Positions 1 through 11,118 of a DNA stretch of 64,000 nt are shown one piece after another. Position numbers and translations under genes: made by a program. The notes beneath the pieces were generated by a model that was given only the letters and a program-made list of their open reading frames with translations, was not told the DNA's origin and searched no databases. This DNA is from Flabesymbios commensalis (lineage: Eukaryota; Annelida; Polychaeta; Terebellida; Flabelligeridae): positions 14,787,422 to 14,851,421 of the forward strand of contig OZ024915.1 of assembly GCA_964017125.1 (NCBI GenBank), written 5' to 3'. Numbering within the stretch: position 1 is the first letter of the stretch; the number at the start of each line of letters is the position of its first letter.

Positions 1-150
1 TTCATTGATTCATTGATTCATTGATTCATTCATTCATTCATTCATTCATTCATTCATTCATTCATTCATTCATTCATTCATTCATTCATTCATTCATTCA
101 TTCATTATTTCATTCGTTGACTCATTCATTCATTCATTATTTTATTCATG
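1..150. repeat. (TTCA)n tetranucleotide array
   Basis: About 30 units of TTCA with TGAT-containing variants at the left edge and decay at the right. The same array starts duplication copy 2 at 10766. Confidence 0.97.
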
Positions 151-371
151 AACTTATTCACTCATTTTTAGGTATTATAGGTATTTTTATGTAATACTAA
201 TACATTTTTAATATGCATTTTTAACAATAATTACTGTGATACTGTCAATTTATCATTTATAGGTGGCCATGATATGTATTTTATGTTTGAATGTCTCTTA
301 CAACTCATTTCTGAGTGACCATATTATTGTGGAAAAGAGTAAATGAATACTACTACACAGCAAACACAAGA

Positions 372-551
372 AGTACTGGGTTCGAATCCCAGCCGTGTCG
401 GATATTTGTCATCGGAGTGGTACTGTGCACTATAATAAACCCTTGAAGTCATTCGAAAAGTGTAGGGCGTGGTCCGGAATTTGGGCTTCCTTCTGTCGCG
501 CTTTTGCCATGTTCGTGCAGAAAGCTACGTGAAGCAATATTCACTCACTTA
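372..551 (+). mobile_element. tRNA-derived SINE S2, 5'-truncated
   Basis: It starts in a B-box-like GGTTCGAATCCC and runs through a body shared with 35800-36080 (TACTGTGCACTATAA, CTTCCTTCTGTCGCG) to a CACTCACTTA tail. The A-box half is missing. The sequence just before it looks like the CACAGCAAACACAAG end of a family A hairpin. Confidence 0.8.
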
Positions 552-570
552 GGCCTACACCTGCCGCTAC

Positions 571-672
571 ACAGCAAACACAAGACGTCGACTCAATGTT
601 GGATCAATGTTGGGCCAGCGTCGAAGACGGTGGACCAACATTGATCCAACATTGAGTGAACGTCTTCTAGGC
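571..672. mobile_element. Family A foldback hairpin
   Basis: Quasi-palindrome with core GGCCAGCGTCGAAGACGGTGG. Arms such as CAATGTTGGATCAATGTTGG are mirrored on the right, and the outer end is CAGCAAACACAAGACG. It lies directly after SINE S2. Confidence 0.85.
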
Positions 673-837
673 TCCTTCTGTATGACAGGCTCTGAGACTT
701 TCGACCTTGTCCGATTGGCAGCCACCGAGCCTCTCTCTTATAAATATTCATGAGCTGTGACCTCCTTTCTCGTATGGCCTATCATGTGGCACGTATCAGA
801 GGTCACAGCAGAGGTGACAGTTACTGAGACAACCTAC

Positions 838-930
838 ACATGGCGTTGGTCCAGTGTTGGTTTAATGCTGGGCCAGCGTTGTAAGCGGTGGACCAACATC
901 AACCCAACATCAATCCGTTTTGGATGGTGA
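838..930. mobile_element. Family A foldback hairpin, diverged
   Basis: Core GGGCCAGCGTTGTAAGCGGTGG with TTGGTTTAATGCTGGG and CCCAACATCAA arms. The outer CAGCAAACA ends are absent. Confidence 0.7.
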
Positions 931-1277
931 GCCCAATGGTGAGCTCTATGTGTCCCATTCATTTCCGTCCTGTGTGTAACAGTGTTGCCAAAGGCCCTAT
1001 GTGATCACTTGTAAAGTATACACTTCCTTTTCGCTGGCGTCACTGCGCTCCTTTTTGCCTATCACAGCCCTTCCAAAAGATGGTATATGCACAATTGTGA
1101 CATAAGCAGATACTTCCATTTCTGCAACATTGCCTGTAACAGCCCTTCCAAAAGACCGCGTATGCACACTTGTAAGATGAACAGAAACTTCCATTTAGCT
1201 GTCTGCAGCAGCACGTCACGCTGAATATGCATGCACTCCCGCCAGCATGAAGTACTGACTAGGGCTGAAAGGATACT

Positions 1278-1500
1278 GGCCAGCACAGCCGACGCTGGCC
1301 CAGCATTTACCAGACATTGGTGTCGACTTGTAATCGCCATGAGCAGTAAGCATCACCAGAGCAGCTGCTATTGTACGCAGCCCAGCAAACACGAGGCATT
1401 GAACCAGTGCTGGTTTAATGTTGGGCCAGCGTCGCAGACAGTGGGCCAGCAATGGCCCAGCATCGGGTCAATATATTGTGTTTGCTGGGAGTGTTGACAA
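1278..1500. mobile_element. Two family A hairpins, one fragment and one complete
   Basis: 1278-1320 is a core fragment (CCGACGCTGGCCCAGCA). 1379-1495 is a full copy running from CCCAGCAAACACGAGGCATT to TTGTGTTTGCTGGGAG with core GGGCCAGCGTCGCAGACAG. Open frames on both strands here are translations of the hairpin. Confidence 0.85.
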
Positions 1501-2004
1501 GCCATATCATGTTTCGAACACCGGCGTTGTTCCAAAACGAAATAATATTCCGATTATTCCGATTATTACATATTCTCTACTGCCCAAAGGAGCCATTTAT
1601 TAACATTAATTTAAAAAGCCATTGCCGCTACATCTATTACCTATCAACCCTTATGGTTATGCTGCTGGAGGGAGACATCTGCAGTATTTTTTTACTTGTA
1701 GTTTATATAGATCCACACCTGATCAGGACAATATATGTGTTGTGGCTTCCTCTGAACTTTAAGGACCTCGTGGATCAACATTAAAGTAACATTAAAGTAA
1801 CATGCGTCACAGAACCATAATGTTTACATTTTGGCGGACCCACTCACGTTGACCATGATGCACATATAATGTTTACTCGGGAATCATGGCGACCCACCTA
1901 CTTTAAACTGCTCACACATCAATAACGAAATGTTGGCCTAATACTGGCCTAATATTGACCAGCATTACAAGAAAGAGATTTACCGCAATCGCGACTATTC
2001 CTTA
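1500..2004. other. No gene seen
   Basis: AT-rich duplicated sequence. At 1930-1965 there is a decayed family A arm (TTGGCCTAATACTGGCC). No open frame or further repeat is recognised. Confidence 0.5.
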
Positions 2005-2134
2005 GTGGACGGCCGGCCAAGTGGATTAAAAAAACTTCTGATGGCGTTTATTGTTACAAGCAGATAACCACGTTTTATTACCTCTATATACCTTCACGTT
2101 CCATGTCAGAGGGGTTACCAAATTGCTTTTGACC

Positions 2135-3075
2135 CATCAAGGTCATTTCAAGGTCAAACAAAGTCATTTATGGGTTAAAATGTTGATATTTTCATTTTCC
2201 TACAGAACACGAAAAACACAACAAGATACCTTTAAATAAATAATAATTCAATTAGTATAGCAATTCAGGTGAGGTGATTGCCAACTATTAGTGATCTCTT
2301 ACGATCATTTTAAGCGCTCACAAGATCATTTAAGGGTTAAAATTGTTGGGTTTTGTCATTTTTTCACCACACACCAGCCATACAATCAGATAAATACAAC
2401 TAAGTATCAATGACAGTAATACGGCTCTTCAAAAAAGGAGTTGAAGACTGATGTGAACACCTCAAGGTCATTTCAAGGTCAGACAAGATCATTGCAATTT
2501 TACAATGTCAATTTTGTCACTTTCAAACTTAGCAACGGTATCAAAAAAATCTTTATTTCGGAGTGCGCAACAGACAAACAACAACATACATTGAAATAAT
2601 CAGTCATTACAGTAACATAACATTTCTAGTAATGGGATAGACAGAAAAAAGTTAACTTCTCAAGGTCATTTCAATATCACACAAGGGCATTTTTAGGTTA
2701 AGATATAGATTTTTTACTATTCGCATCAGAATAAGATTTTCTCGTCATTTTTGCACTCTGGGGCAGACAAACAATAACATACATTCAAATAATTATTAAT
2801 AAATCGGTTTTGTTAAGGAGAATAACAAAAATGCTAAATTCTCAAGGTCATTTCAGGGTCACACAAGGTCATTTTCAAGTTACAATATAGACTTTTAATT
2901 ATTGCACTGCTAAACCAAGTAAGATTTTTTTTCGCTTTTTTTTGCACTCCGTGGTATACAAAGAATAATGTATATATAATTATTAAATACAGTAAAATAG
3001 CGTTTCTGGTAAGAGTAATAAAGAAAATGTAAAATTCTTAAGGTCAACTTAGCGTCCCATAAAGACATTTTTAAG
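2135..3075 (+). repeat. Degenerate ~190-bp repeats with TCAAGGTCA motifs
   Basis: Five or six units, at about 2135, 2310, 2455, 2658, 2840 and 3037. Each opens with a CTCAAGGTCATTTCAAGGTCA-like motif followed by CACAAGGTCATTT and an AT-rich spacer. TCAAGGTCA matches the extended half-site of monomer-binding nuclear receptors. That they act as such here is only inference. Confidence 0.75.
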
Positions 3076-3464
3076 TTACAACCTCGTTTATTTTAATTTC
3101 GCACTCCGCTCCAAAATAACAATAAAATACATTCAAATAACCTACACCCATACATGCCTCCACAATATATCATACATTATCACAAGGGAGTCCAAATGGA
3201 TTGCAGCAATATAAGGCGTTGTCTTTTACAAACAATCTTTAATCCATGTCCTTTAATTTTGCAGGCTGTTGTCTTGTATGCATTGTTTGCAGCCAAGTGC
3301 GATCAGCATAAACTGATTAGATCGACTGGGTAGTAGGCTACTTTCACTCCACTTACATCTACAATCAGAACTTCTACATCACCTGATCACGTGGTGAATA
3401 GTATAAATTCGTTATTAGCCTCATTTGCCCTTGCAATACTGCTGCTCCTTTCTCTTTTAAATAA

Positions 3465-3840
3465 CAGCCTCATTGACCCTACAATACTGTTTCTCCTGTT
3501 GCCTCCCTGGCCCATCCAGCAATGCTGTTGCTGTTGTTAGTAGCTTCTCTGTCCCCTCTACCACCACTGCTCCTGCTGCTAACAGCCTCCCTGGCCCCTC
3601 CAGCATTGCTGCTCTTGTTGTGAACAGCCTCTATGCGCCCTCCAGCATTGATGCTTCTGATATTAACAACATTTCATCCCCTCTGGCAGTGTTGGTTCTG
3701 TAGTTAACAACCTCCCTGGCCACTCCAGCACTGCTTGTCCTGTTGTCAACAGCCTCCCTGGTCCCAGCAGCACTTCTAATTCTGTTGTTAACAGCCTCTA
3801 TGGCGCCGCCAATTCTGCTGCTAAGTCTTCCTGACCCCTT
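3465..3840. repeat. Imperfect 42-bp minisatellite
   Basis: A unit centred on AACAGCCTCCCTGGCCCCTC recurs at about 3499, 3585, 3628, 3710, 3751 and 3793. Spacings are 41-43 bases or multiples of that. The period is 14 codons, so both strands give open stretches with a 14-residue period, including 3473-3703 (+). No known protein repeat is recognised. Confidence 0.7.
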
Positions 3841-4193
3841 TTGAGCAGCAGATTTTCAAACATTTCAGGGGATTACATTTAACCTCTTAACCCCCCCCCC
3901 CTGTATCGGGAAGCTGCTGACGCCCCTGTGCTCCTATTGTTAACAGTCTCTTTGGTCTCTTCAACACTGTTGAGAAATACTTGATATCCTGTTCGAAACA
4001 GCCCCAAGTATGGCGTTTTAGGAACAGTAAAAATATGATTTCAACATGTTCTTTCTGTCTCTCTATAATTACACCAATTTTTGTTATTGTTCGAACTAGC
4101 CCTGATCTCCCCTATGACTAAATGCCGGCCCTCTATAAACCCATTGACTGTTTCCAAATTACATAGCTTAATCGTAATGTATCTTTTTATTTA

Positions 4194-4235
4194 AAAGAGT
4201 GTATTTGCCACTTTGTGAAGTGCCATACACACTTT
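4194..4235. repeat. Hairpin with GCCACTTTGTGAAGTG core
   Basis: AAGAGTGTATTTGCCACTT pairs with AAGTGCCATACACACTTT across TGTG. The same core with quite different arms recurs at 18031-18085. Confidence 0.75.
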
Positions 4236-5204
4236 CGTATACAAAGAGACGATTATTATGTCAAATGGTCTAGATTTAATTTTTGAAGAGATCTTGCAAG
4301 CAAAATTTTATGATGGATGATGGATAAGATTTGTCTGAGAATTTGGCTAATGATCCTTCACCACGGCTGACTTTTACAGTAAAATCAAGTATTTCGACAC
4401 ATAAACCTGGGAAAATACATAATAACGGCAAAGGCTAAAGTTGGCATGTATGGATTAACAATGAAAAGGTTGATTATAAAGCAGCGGCCGATTGATCATT
4501 GACTGAGGATAAACAAGAAGCAGGAGAACTGATCATAATACGAAATCAGCGAATAGGCCTATTTCACTTATTATCGCTCATGTTTGTTTTAGCGACATAT
4601 ATGACTATTTGGAGTCCTAATTAGACAACGAATAGACATAATGTGAGAGTTTTTGTTATTTTCTAATGATATTTGTGAATATTACTCCGCTAAAAAAATT
4701 AGAATGGTTACATTTCATAACGGGAACATTATTGTTGATCTTAGCAACCACTTGAAAGTGCGGAAAACTGCGTGCATGTACGAAACATGCGCTGCAACGA
4801 CACAAGAAAGATCTTCAAAATTTACCTGAAAAGGGGGTCACAAACATCCCTTAAAATGACCTAAAAAGATCAAATTTTTCAATGGTAACCCCCCAAATGT
4901 CAAAGAGTATTTTATAAACATTCATTATAGGGCGGTTACCTGCTTGTAACAAAAAACGCCATCAACATTTTTTTAGAGTGATTTAATTTCGGTATTGGCC
5001 GGCCGTCTACGGTATCATGCTAATACAGCTAGCGTTTCAAGTATCAGCTCTGAACGCATTGTGGATGGATGATGATAAATCCTTCTATGTTAAATTCCAC
5101 AATAATTATTTCGCTCACAATCCACATATGCTGGGTTCGAATCTCGGTCGGATTAGATATATCACTGCAGACCCCATGCTCGCACACTGTCTCAGATATA
5201 CAAG

Positions 5205-5432
5205 TTACGATATATCGTAGGCTACGGATTGGTCAAGATGGCAATCTCGACCAATACGTAGCCTACGATATAATAGATATCGTAACGTGTACGAGAATAC
5301 GGGACCAGGGCCCATATTCTCGTACCAGTTAAGATATATCGTAGGCATCTGATTGGTCGAGATGACTATCTCGACCAATCAGATGCCTACGATATGTCGT
5401 AACTTGTACGAGAATACGGGACCAGGTCCACA
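5205..5432. mobile_element. Hairpin family D, two tandem copies
   Basis: 5205-5300 and 5331-5432 each form a long hairpin of ACGATATATCGTAGGC, a variable block, GATTGGTCGAGATG, and the mirror image, followed by GTACGAGAATACGGGACCAGG. The variable blocks differ between copies (TACGG against ATCTG) but each is matched by its own partner arm. Related pieces lie at 13427-13490, 20338-20392 and 38995-39105. Confidence 0.8.
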
Positions 5433-5621
5433 CTACACTTGACATATTTTCTGATCGTGTCATCTGATCATTACTCCGTCACTCCCCAACTACTTTATTT
5501 ATAACACACATTCAATTCAATAACACATTACAGCAGAAACCAACGTGCATCACGTGGTACGAGGCCAGTCGGCTCAGGACTAGCAGATTATTTATTTAAT
5601 TCCTGCCCGCCACGGTAAAGA

Positions 5622-5735
5622 CTAGTAAACACAAGACATCAAGTAAATGTTGATTTAATATTGCGACAACTTCTGCGACGCTTGCACAATATTAACCCAA
5701 CACTGGCTCATGTCCTCAGTTTACTGGGATAGTAG
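5622..5735. mobile_element. Family A hairpin, diverged core
   Basis: Ends AGTAAACACAAGACATCAAG and CTCAGTTTACTGGG, with centre CAACTTCTGCGACGCTTG. The partner copy is at 13685-13795. Confidence 0.65.
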
Positions 5736-7011
5736 ACTGCGGATAAAAATGAATTACATTACGTGATCATTGGCGTTTTTTGTATGCATTTTTACAAGAC
5801 TAGGGATACAGATTAATTAGATTTAGTGGTAATTGGCGTGTTTGGTATGTATTTTGGGAATACAAAATAATTAGATTACGTGATAGCATGCAGTCAGCCA
5901 TATCGTGACAGGAATTGGAATATTAACACCACCCACAGCTCATCTCATGGCAGTGCCATTCGCTCACTTAACCCATTAAAGCCCACTGGCAAGTTTTTTT
6001 GCCAGTGACGTTTTTGTGTGACGTCGCCATAAAAAAAAATATTTAAAAAAACTACATGACTTGAACCCATTGTGAACTCGTTTGTCGTGTTGGTTTTGTA
6101 TATTTTATGCAATCGATATTTGATACCAACGTTTCACAACGCTTACGTTTGTCAGAAAATAGTAATTCCAGATTGCTACTTTTTGGTCGTGGAAGAGACC
6201 AATAGGTAGTTTATTACATATCTCTCAGCATGTAGGTCAATATTCATAAAGAAACTGTCATGTGTGGTGATTTTCGCCATGTAATTGTAATGCTGAAAAA
6301 AGATTCATACCTGTGCATAAAAAGACTAACAATTTACATGGCAAAAAAATTTGCCAGTGGGATAATACATGGTATTATAGTCTGTAGTAATAAACCATTC
6401 TGTAAAATGATGAAACGAAATACATTATGTTTATTATGTAGTCTGTTTGGTACTAAATCATCGTGCATGCTAATATGTTAAGCACATTCCTCATCCTTTT
6501 CTAATAATAATTGTTTGTCGGCTAAATGACATATACTAGTGAGACATTGCATTTGAAAATGTAGGTACTGGCAAGAAAATTTGCCAGTGGGCACTTATGG
6601 TGTCTTTGATGGATATGTGTATGATATATGGTGAATGATATCCTCTCCATGTTTGAATACGCTGCGAGGGATGGTCCAACTACTGTAAAGCAGCTCGGAA
6701 AGCGAGGAAGTAGACAATATCATTAAGATATGTATAAAGTGTCCTAGATTTATTGAAAGAGAATGCAAAATCTCCTGGAACCGTATTTCTCTCAATGTTC
6801 CCTCACAATCTGATTGCTATCATGCAGAGGGAGTGCAACCTGTATTCTCAGCAAAAGGGAAGATATCGGTATAGATAAGATTGAGGCTCTAACATGTTAG
6901 GTGTCATGCTTCTCTCTGGCATCTTCCCTAACAAGTTATCTTACCCACGAGCCCGCAGGGCGATACCTTGGTCTATCAACCTAGCGTCCAACGATTTTAA
7001 ATAGAGATATA

Positions 7012-7894
7012 CAGTACTGATTTCACAAAATGGGACAGATTTTTCATCAGTGGCTGGCCTGCGTTAACGCTGGCCAGCCAGTCATTAGCCCGGGCGCAAG
7101 CCCGGCGAGACAGGCGCAGAATTGGTTGCGCCCAGCGCATGAAATGGGCTCGAGCCCCCACACGGTTCGGGCCAGGAAAATATACCCGCCCAAATCCCAC
7201 TTGGGCTTGCACCCAGTATACTGTGTGGCGGCTAACATGGATGCTGTGAACCATGTGTCATCTCGCCGGGCTGGCCAGGCTCGCTCTGGGCAAGACAGGG
7301 CGCGCTCAGCTTGACCACATTCAGCATCATCTAAACAGCTCTGAGTTGATCTAAACGTGCAATAATTGAGTGTCCGTACGCGTATACATCTAGACCTGTT
7401 GCAGTCCTCATTTATTTCTGCTTAGCCATTTAGCATTTAGCCTTTAGCATTTGGACATTATCTTTAGTATCGGAAAAGCATTTCAGTGTATAAATTCAGA
7501 AAATGGGTGGTTTTATGAAGCTACGGTCACTGGAATAGACCTAACTGAAGATGAAAAAGCAGGCACCTGGAAAGTCAGGCTCACCCGGCGCACCGGTCGA
7601 GCTTGAAACTGGACCAGACGAGAAGCGCGCCTGACTAACACATACAGGCGTTGACTCAATTCGCCGAGGCTCTAGATTGGCTTGAGGACCGGCGATATGA
7701 GCGCGGCTCCAGTTATATGAACTTATACCAAAACGCACATTGCGGCCCGGCTAAATGATTTTATAACTTTGGGCGCATACATGCGAGCCCCAAATGGGGT
7801 GGGGAGAGAACATGGGGCTAGCCCAGGGCTAGCCTGCGTTAGCCGGGGCTAGCCCCACTGAAAAAGCTTGTCCCATTTCGCTAAATCAGTACTG
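7012..7894. mobile_element. Tc1/mariner-like nonautonomous element, 883 bp
   Basis: TA at 7010-7011 and 7895-7896 flank inverted ends CAGTACTGATTT / AAATCAGTACTG. An AATGGGACA motif continues the repeat inside both ends. The TA duplication and CAGT ends fit Tc1/mariner. The interior is GC-rich, full of GCCAGCC / GGGCTAGCC repeats and unlike its AT-rich host. No transposase or DDE-like frame is seen, and the 60-100 aa frames are low-complexity. Confidence 0.82.
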
Positions 7895-7984
7895 TACCTT
7901 GAATGTCGCGCTTCTCAAGACTGGCCAATTAGACAGCGCTTGACCAACTGTTGACAGCTGCCTGGGAGCAAAGCTTGCTTGTTT

Positions 7985-8145
7985 CCGTTGGTATGATATA
8001 TATAGACAAGCTCGAAATCTCACGCTGATGTGTACTTAAACTCCATGATGGCGGTCACTATATGATTACCGGCCGCCATGAGGGAGTTCGGTACACCTAA
8101 CTGTCTAAAATGTGAGATTCCCAACATGTCTATATAATACATCTA
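7985..8145. repeat. Imperfect long hairpin inside the piggyBac element
   Basis: TATATATAGACAAG and AATCTCACGC on the left pair with GTGAGATT and CATGTCTATATA on the right. An inner pair (CTCCATGATGGCGG / CCGCCATGAGGGAG) closes around TCACTATATGATTACCGG. Confidence 0.65.
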
Positions 8146-8999
8146 GCAGCGGAAACAGGTGACTAAGCATGAGAGCTGAACAAGAGGTCAATTCTTCGTG
8201 ACCCTTAAATAAATCTGAAACATCCAATGAGGTTTAAATCTCAGACACACACCCAAGATGCCCACATAGACAAATATCGTACTCGATACGGCCAGGCTCC
8301 TGCGGTCGCAAGCGAGTGGGACTGGCCAAGGGAAGATGCTCTCTGGGTACAACCGACTACCTTATCGACAGCTTTATTGATCAGAATCAGCTGATATTCA
8401 CAATTCTCTGAGGCGGAACAGGTTTGATGATATCGTAAGTGACCTTTAATTTGTTTTGTCAGGTGACAGATATAAAGAGCTTTCGAACAGCTAGATGTGG
8501 CTGAGAATATCAGCATTGACGAAACCATAATACCGGGATTATTTTGGTAAACATGGCACAAAGCAGCTCATCTGTGAGAAGCCAATATAAGGCTCAATTT
8601 CAATTCGTGGTCTCTATGATATACATGTATTCTGTAAAACTGCATTGCGGGTCTAGAAACATCTAGCAAATCTTCCCCTAGTCTCAGTATTAAATCAAAT
8701 ACATTTATATATGATACGCCTCGTGGGAGTAATTAGCAGTGCTGGTCACATTAAACACATTTCATTGACCCCTCTAAAGCCCACTGGCAAAAAATTTTGC
8801 CAGTTCCAGAAACCACTTTAACAAATTTTTTTTTTTTTTCAATTGAAAATTGTACGTATTAATGGCCTAATCGTAGCAATGTGCTACATTTTCGGCTCGG
8901 AGGCTCTGCCTAAAAAAGTTGGGCTTTAATGGGTTAAAGCTTTCTCCATTCTCAATGTGACTATAGGCTATCACGCTAATGGCGGCCTCGTCGAGTTAA

Positions 9000-9362
9000 A
9001 GGGACTGTCCCAGGCTAAAATCATCAAAAAATCGGTGATTTTATTTTGGTTTCTTAATATGACCATATGATGTAAACATGTCCATAGACTAGCAAACATT
9101 TTTTATTTTTTCTGCTGCGCATTCACCAGTTAGACTAGATATAGAGACGAAATTCCCGTATTTCGAGTTTTTGACATGGTTGTCAATAATTAGATATCAG
9201 GAATTTCGTCTCTATATCTAGTCTACCTGGTGAATGCGCAGCAGAAAAAATTAAAAACTTTTGCAGTTCTAGTCTATGGATATGCTTACATCATATAGTC
9301 ATATTAAAAGGCCAAAATAAAATCACCGATTTTTTTGATGATTTTAGCCTGGGACAGCCCCT
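9000..9362. mobile_element. MITE family F, full-length palindromic copy
   Basis: TTAA at 8996-8999 and 9363-9366 flank ends AGGGACTGTCCC / GGGACAGCCCCT. The arms (AGGCTAAAATCATCAAAAAA, GGTGATTTTATTTTGG, TCTGCTGCGCATTCACCAG) pair over nearly the whole 363 bp. The related copy at 14094-14511 has lost its right arm. Fragments lie at 25881-25975 and 26395-26470. Confidence 0.88.
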
Positions 9363-9550
9363 TTAAGGTTGAAACCAGTGCAGCGGGGAATCGTCAGATA
9401 CACCTACTAAACATAATGATAAGGAGCTGCCACGATGTTTGGCATACCAGACATTAGAATATCAAAAGATTCATACAAACTGTGGTCATCAAGAAGAAGA
9501 CGAACTGAAAGTTGCGTTAACATCGGTATATTAAAAACCTAACTTCCCTC

Positions 9551-9741
9551 TCCGCATGAACACACTGTGTATTATCAAATGAAATAATGAGAAATAATAA
9601 AATATTCTATCAAAAGTTACGGAGATTCTGACATTTAGTTCGATATATTACGTTTGGTTGTTTTATAAAATTTCAACTTGAATAAAAAATGATTAGATAA
9701 ATATGTGGGACCAAGCACTGTGCTATACCCCCGATCAATAA
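9551..9741. other. Segment present only in duplication copy 1
   Basis: AT-rich, with no gene or clear terminal repeats. Copy 2 joins its flanks directly near 14611-14620, so this is either an insertion here or a deletion there. Confidence 0.5.
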
Positions 9742-9842
9742 AAGAGTGACTCAGCCTCTCACAAGACAATAATAGCCGATCACCACTGTCATTCAGTTGT
9801 TATTTAAATTACCATACTTGTGAGAGAAAAGAACGTGAAGGC

Positions 9843-9930
9843 TTGGTAGAGCGCCTGACTACTACGACATTCATACATGCGTCCCAGGTTTGAATCCCGC
9901 TGATCCTGATAGGGTCTTTAAGGTAAATAT
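9843..9930 (+). mobile_element. tRNA-like SINE head, family S3
   Basis: A-box-like TGGTAGAGCGCCTGACTA and B-box-like GGTTTGAATCCCGC, about 40 bases apart. It is too diverged from a cloverleaf to be called a tRNA gene. The paralogue is at 14727-14815 and a relative at 42168-42290. Confidence 0.65.
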
Positions 9931-9969
9931 CCTTGTGTCTACCCTCTCAATATCACTAGGCGTTGACCC

Positions 9970-10165
9970 TTTAACCGACAAATTATTCAATCTGAATTAT
10001 TACTCACTTAAAGTTGTGTCTCGCTGACGCGATCCACAAATTCAATTGAGTGAAAATTATTCAGATTTGACAAAATGGAGGTCAACTGTTTTCAAATATT
10101 GCTGATTGATGTCACATATTATCTTTAAACATTTTATGTTTCAAAGGTGGTACTTAATGTGCTAA
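9970..10165 (+). mobile_element. MITE family B, right end missing
   Basis: It begins CCCTTTAACCGACAAATTATT and keeps the internal AAGTTGTGTCTCGCTGACGC hairpin and the ATTGCTGATTGATGTCACAT stretch. It stops at TGTGCTAAT, where homology to copy 2 also ends. Confidence 0.85.
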
Positions 10166-10318
10166 TGGTTTGTTCATTCACTTATTATTCTCCTTCGCTC
10201 GTTAATTTAGTCATGTGCCAGTAGTCCATTCATTAGTCCGTTGATTTGACAATTCCTTATAGATTTGCTAATTTTAACAGGAGGTCAGAGCGTCATTATT
10301 ATAATGTACTAGACAAGA

Positions 10319-10633
10319 ATGTGCCGTCGAACATGTGAGTTGCCAGCAGCAGTTTATAATACTGAAAATGTACGGTGGCTGCACATCTGCGTAGAAGTAA
10401 CATCAAGATGCCCACTGCTGTGTGCTGCCACCAAGCGGATGGCCAGACGACAAGTTCTCCCTCCGGTTGGCATGGAAATGCTGAGATATAGAGGAATAAA
10501 AAAAATCACCCGTGAATATGCATTTGCAAATCAAATTGTTTGTGTACCTACCCATGGACACTGTAAATATGATGGCACTAATTCATTATGGAAAGTCATT
10601 CACCTGGTGGCGGAACACAGGATACAAGTCTAG
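10319..10633 (+). CDS. Unrecognised 104-aa open frame, doubtful
   Basis: An ATG frame in the 600-bp stretch between the two duplication copies, where no repeat family is recognised. The predicted protein is basic and cysteine-containing (near the start and again around residues 32-36, with CVPTHGHCKYDG near residues 80-91). No signal peptide, membrane span or known domain is visible. Splice sites, promoter and polyadenylation signals cannot be assigned. A chance frame is the more likely reading. Confidence 0.12.
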   Translation: MCRRTCELPAAVYNTENVRWLHICVEVTSRCPLLCAATKRMARRQVLPPVGMEMLRYRGIKKITREYAFANQIVCVPTHGHCKYDGTNSLWKVIHLVAEHRIQV

Positions 10634-10765
10634 GAATGGTGAATAATTGAGACAGGGAGCTTCACGGGTAAACAAGTGGTTACTACTGCTTGTCGTTGCT
10701 TGGTATAAGATGCTGATCAACACCTGCCTCTACACAGCCTTTTTTAAAAACATGACGTGTTCATG

Positions 10766-10880
10766 CATTAATTAATTGATTCATTGATTCATTGATTCAT
10801 TGATTCATTGATTCATTCATTCATTCATTCATTCATTCGTTCATTCATTCATTCATTCGTTGACTCATTCATTCAGTCAT
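10766..10880. repeat. (TTCA)n tetranucleotide array
   Basis: Starts duplication copy 2. It shows the same TGATTCAT-to-TTCATTCA transition as 1-150. Confidence 0.97.
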
Positions 10881-11118
10881 TCATTATTTTATTCACGAAC
10901 TTATTCACTCATTTTTAGGTATTATAGGTATTTTTATGTAATACTAATATATTTTTAATATGCATTTTTAACAATAATTACTGTGATACTGTCAATTTAT
11001 CATTTATAGGTGGCCATGATATGTATTTTATGTTTGAATGTCTCTTACAACTCATTTCTGAGTGACCATATTATTGTGGAAGAGAGTAAATGAATACTAC
11101 TACACAGCAAGCACAATA

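Larger units (their letters stand above)
2005..5010. mobile_element. TIR element with GACGGCCGGCCAA ends, about 3.0 kb
   Basis: The left end (2005-2070) and the inverted right end (4940-5010) pair over roughly 60 bp. Shared parts include GACGGCCGGCCAA and TGATGGCGTTTATTGTTACA / TGTAACAAAAAACGCCATCA. The interior holds an AGGTCA-motif array, a 42-bp minisatellite and a hairpin, but no recognisable transposase, so it is non-autonomous or decayed. No target duplication could be fixed. Copy 2 keeps only its left 0.7 kb (12744-13425). The superfamily is not assigned. Confidence 0.7.
5972..8933. mobile_element. piggyBac-type element, 2.96 kb, non-autonomous
   Basis: TTAA at 5968-5971 and 8934-8937 flank inverted ends CCCATTAAAGCCCA / TGGGCTTTAATGGG. 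A TTAA target with CCC ends is the hallmark of piggyBac. Duplication copy 2 has a single TTAA at the same point (14034-14037), so this is an insertion with its empty site preserved. CCCACTGGCAA / TTTGCCAGTGGG motifs recur near both ends (5980-6010, 6345-6360, 6575-6595, 8775-8800). The open frame 6260-6481 (73 aa) is not recognisable as a transposase. A Tc1/mariner-like element is nested at 7012-7894. Confidence 0.88.
1..10165 (+). repeat. Segmental duplication, copy 1
   Basis: This stretch matches 10766-15056 in the same orientation. The shared order is: TTCA array, SINE S2, several family A hairpins, the left end of a TIR element, the hairpin D region, a 'CTAATGGCGGCCTCGTCGAG' segment, MITE F, a tRNA-like head and MITE B. 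By eye, 150-2680 differs from the other copy by only a few percent plus short indels. Copy 1 has 2686-5360, the TTAA-flanked insertion 5972-8933 and about 190 bp at 9551-9741 that the other copy lacks. It may begin left of the window. Confidence 0.93.

Noticed and set aside
1062-1452. Overlapping open frames on both strands
   Set aside because: They cross family A hairpins and recur in duplication copy 2 with length differences caused by indels, so no coding constraint is seen.
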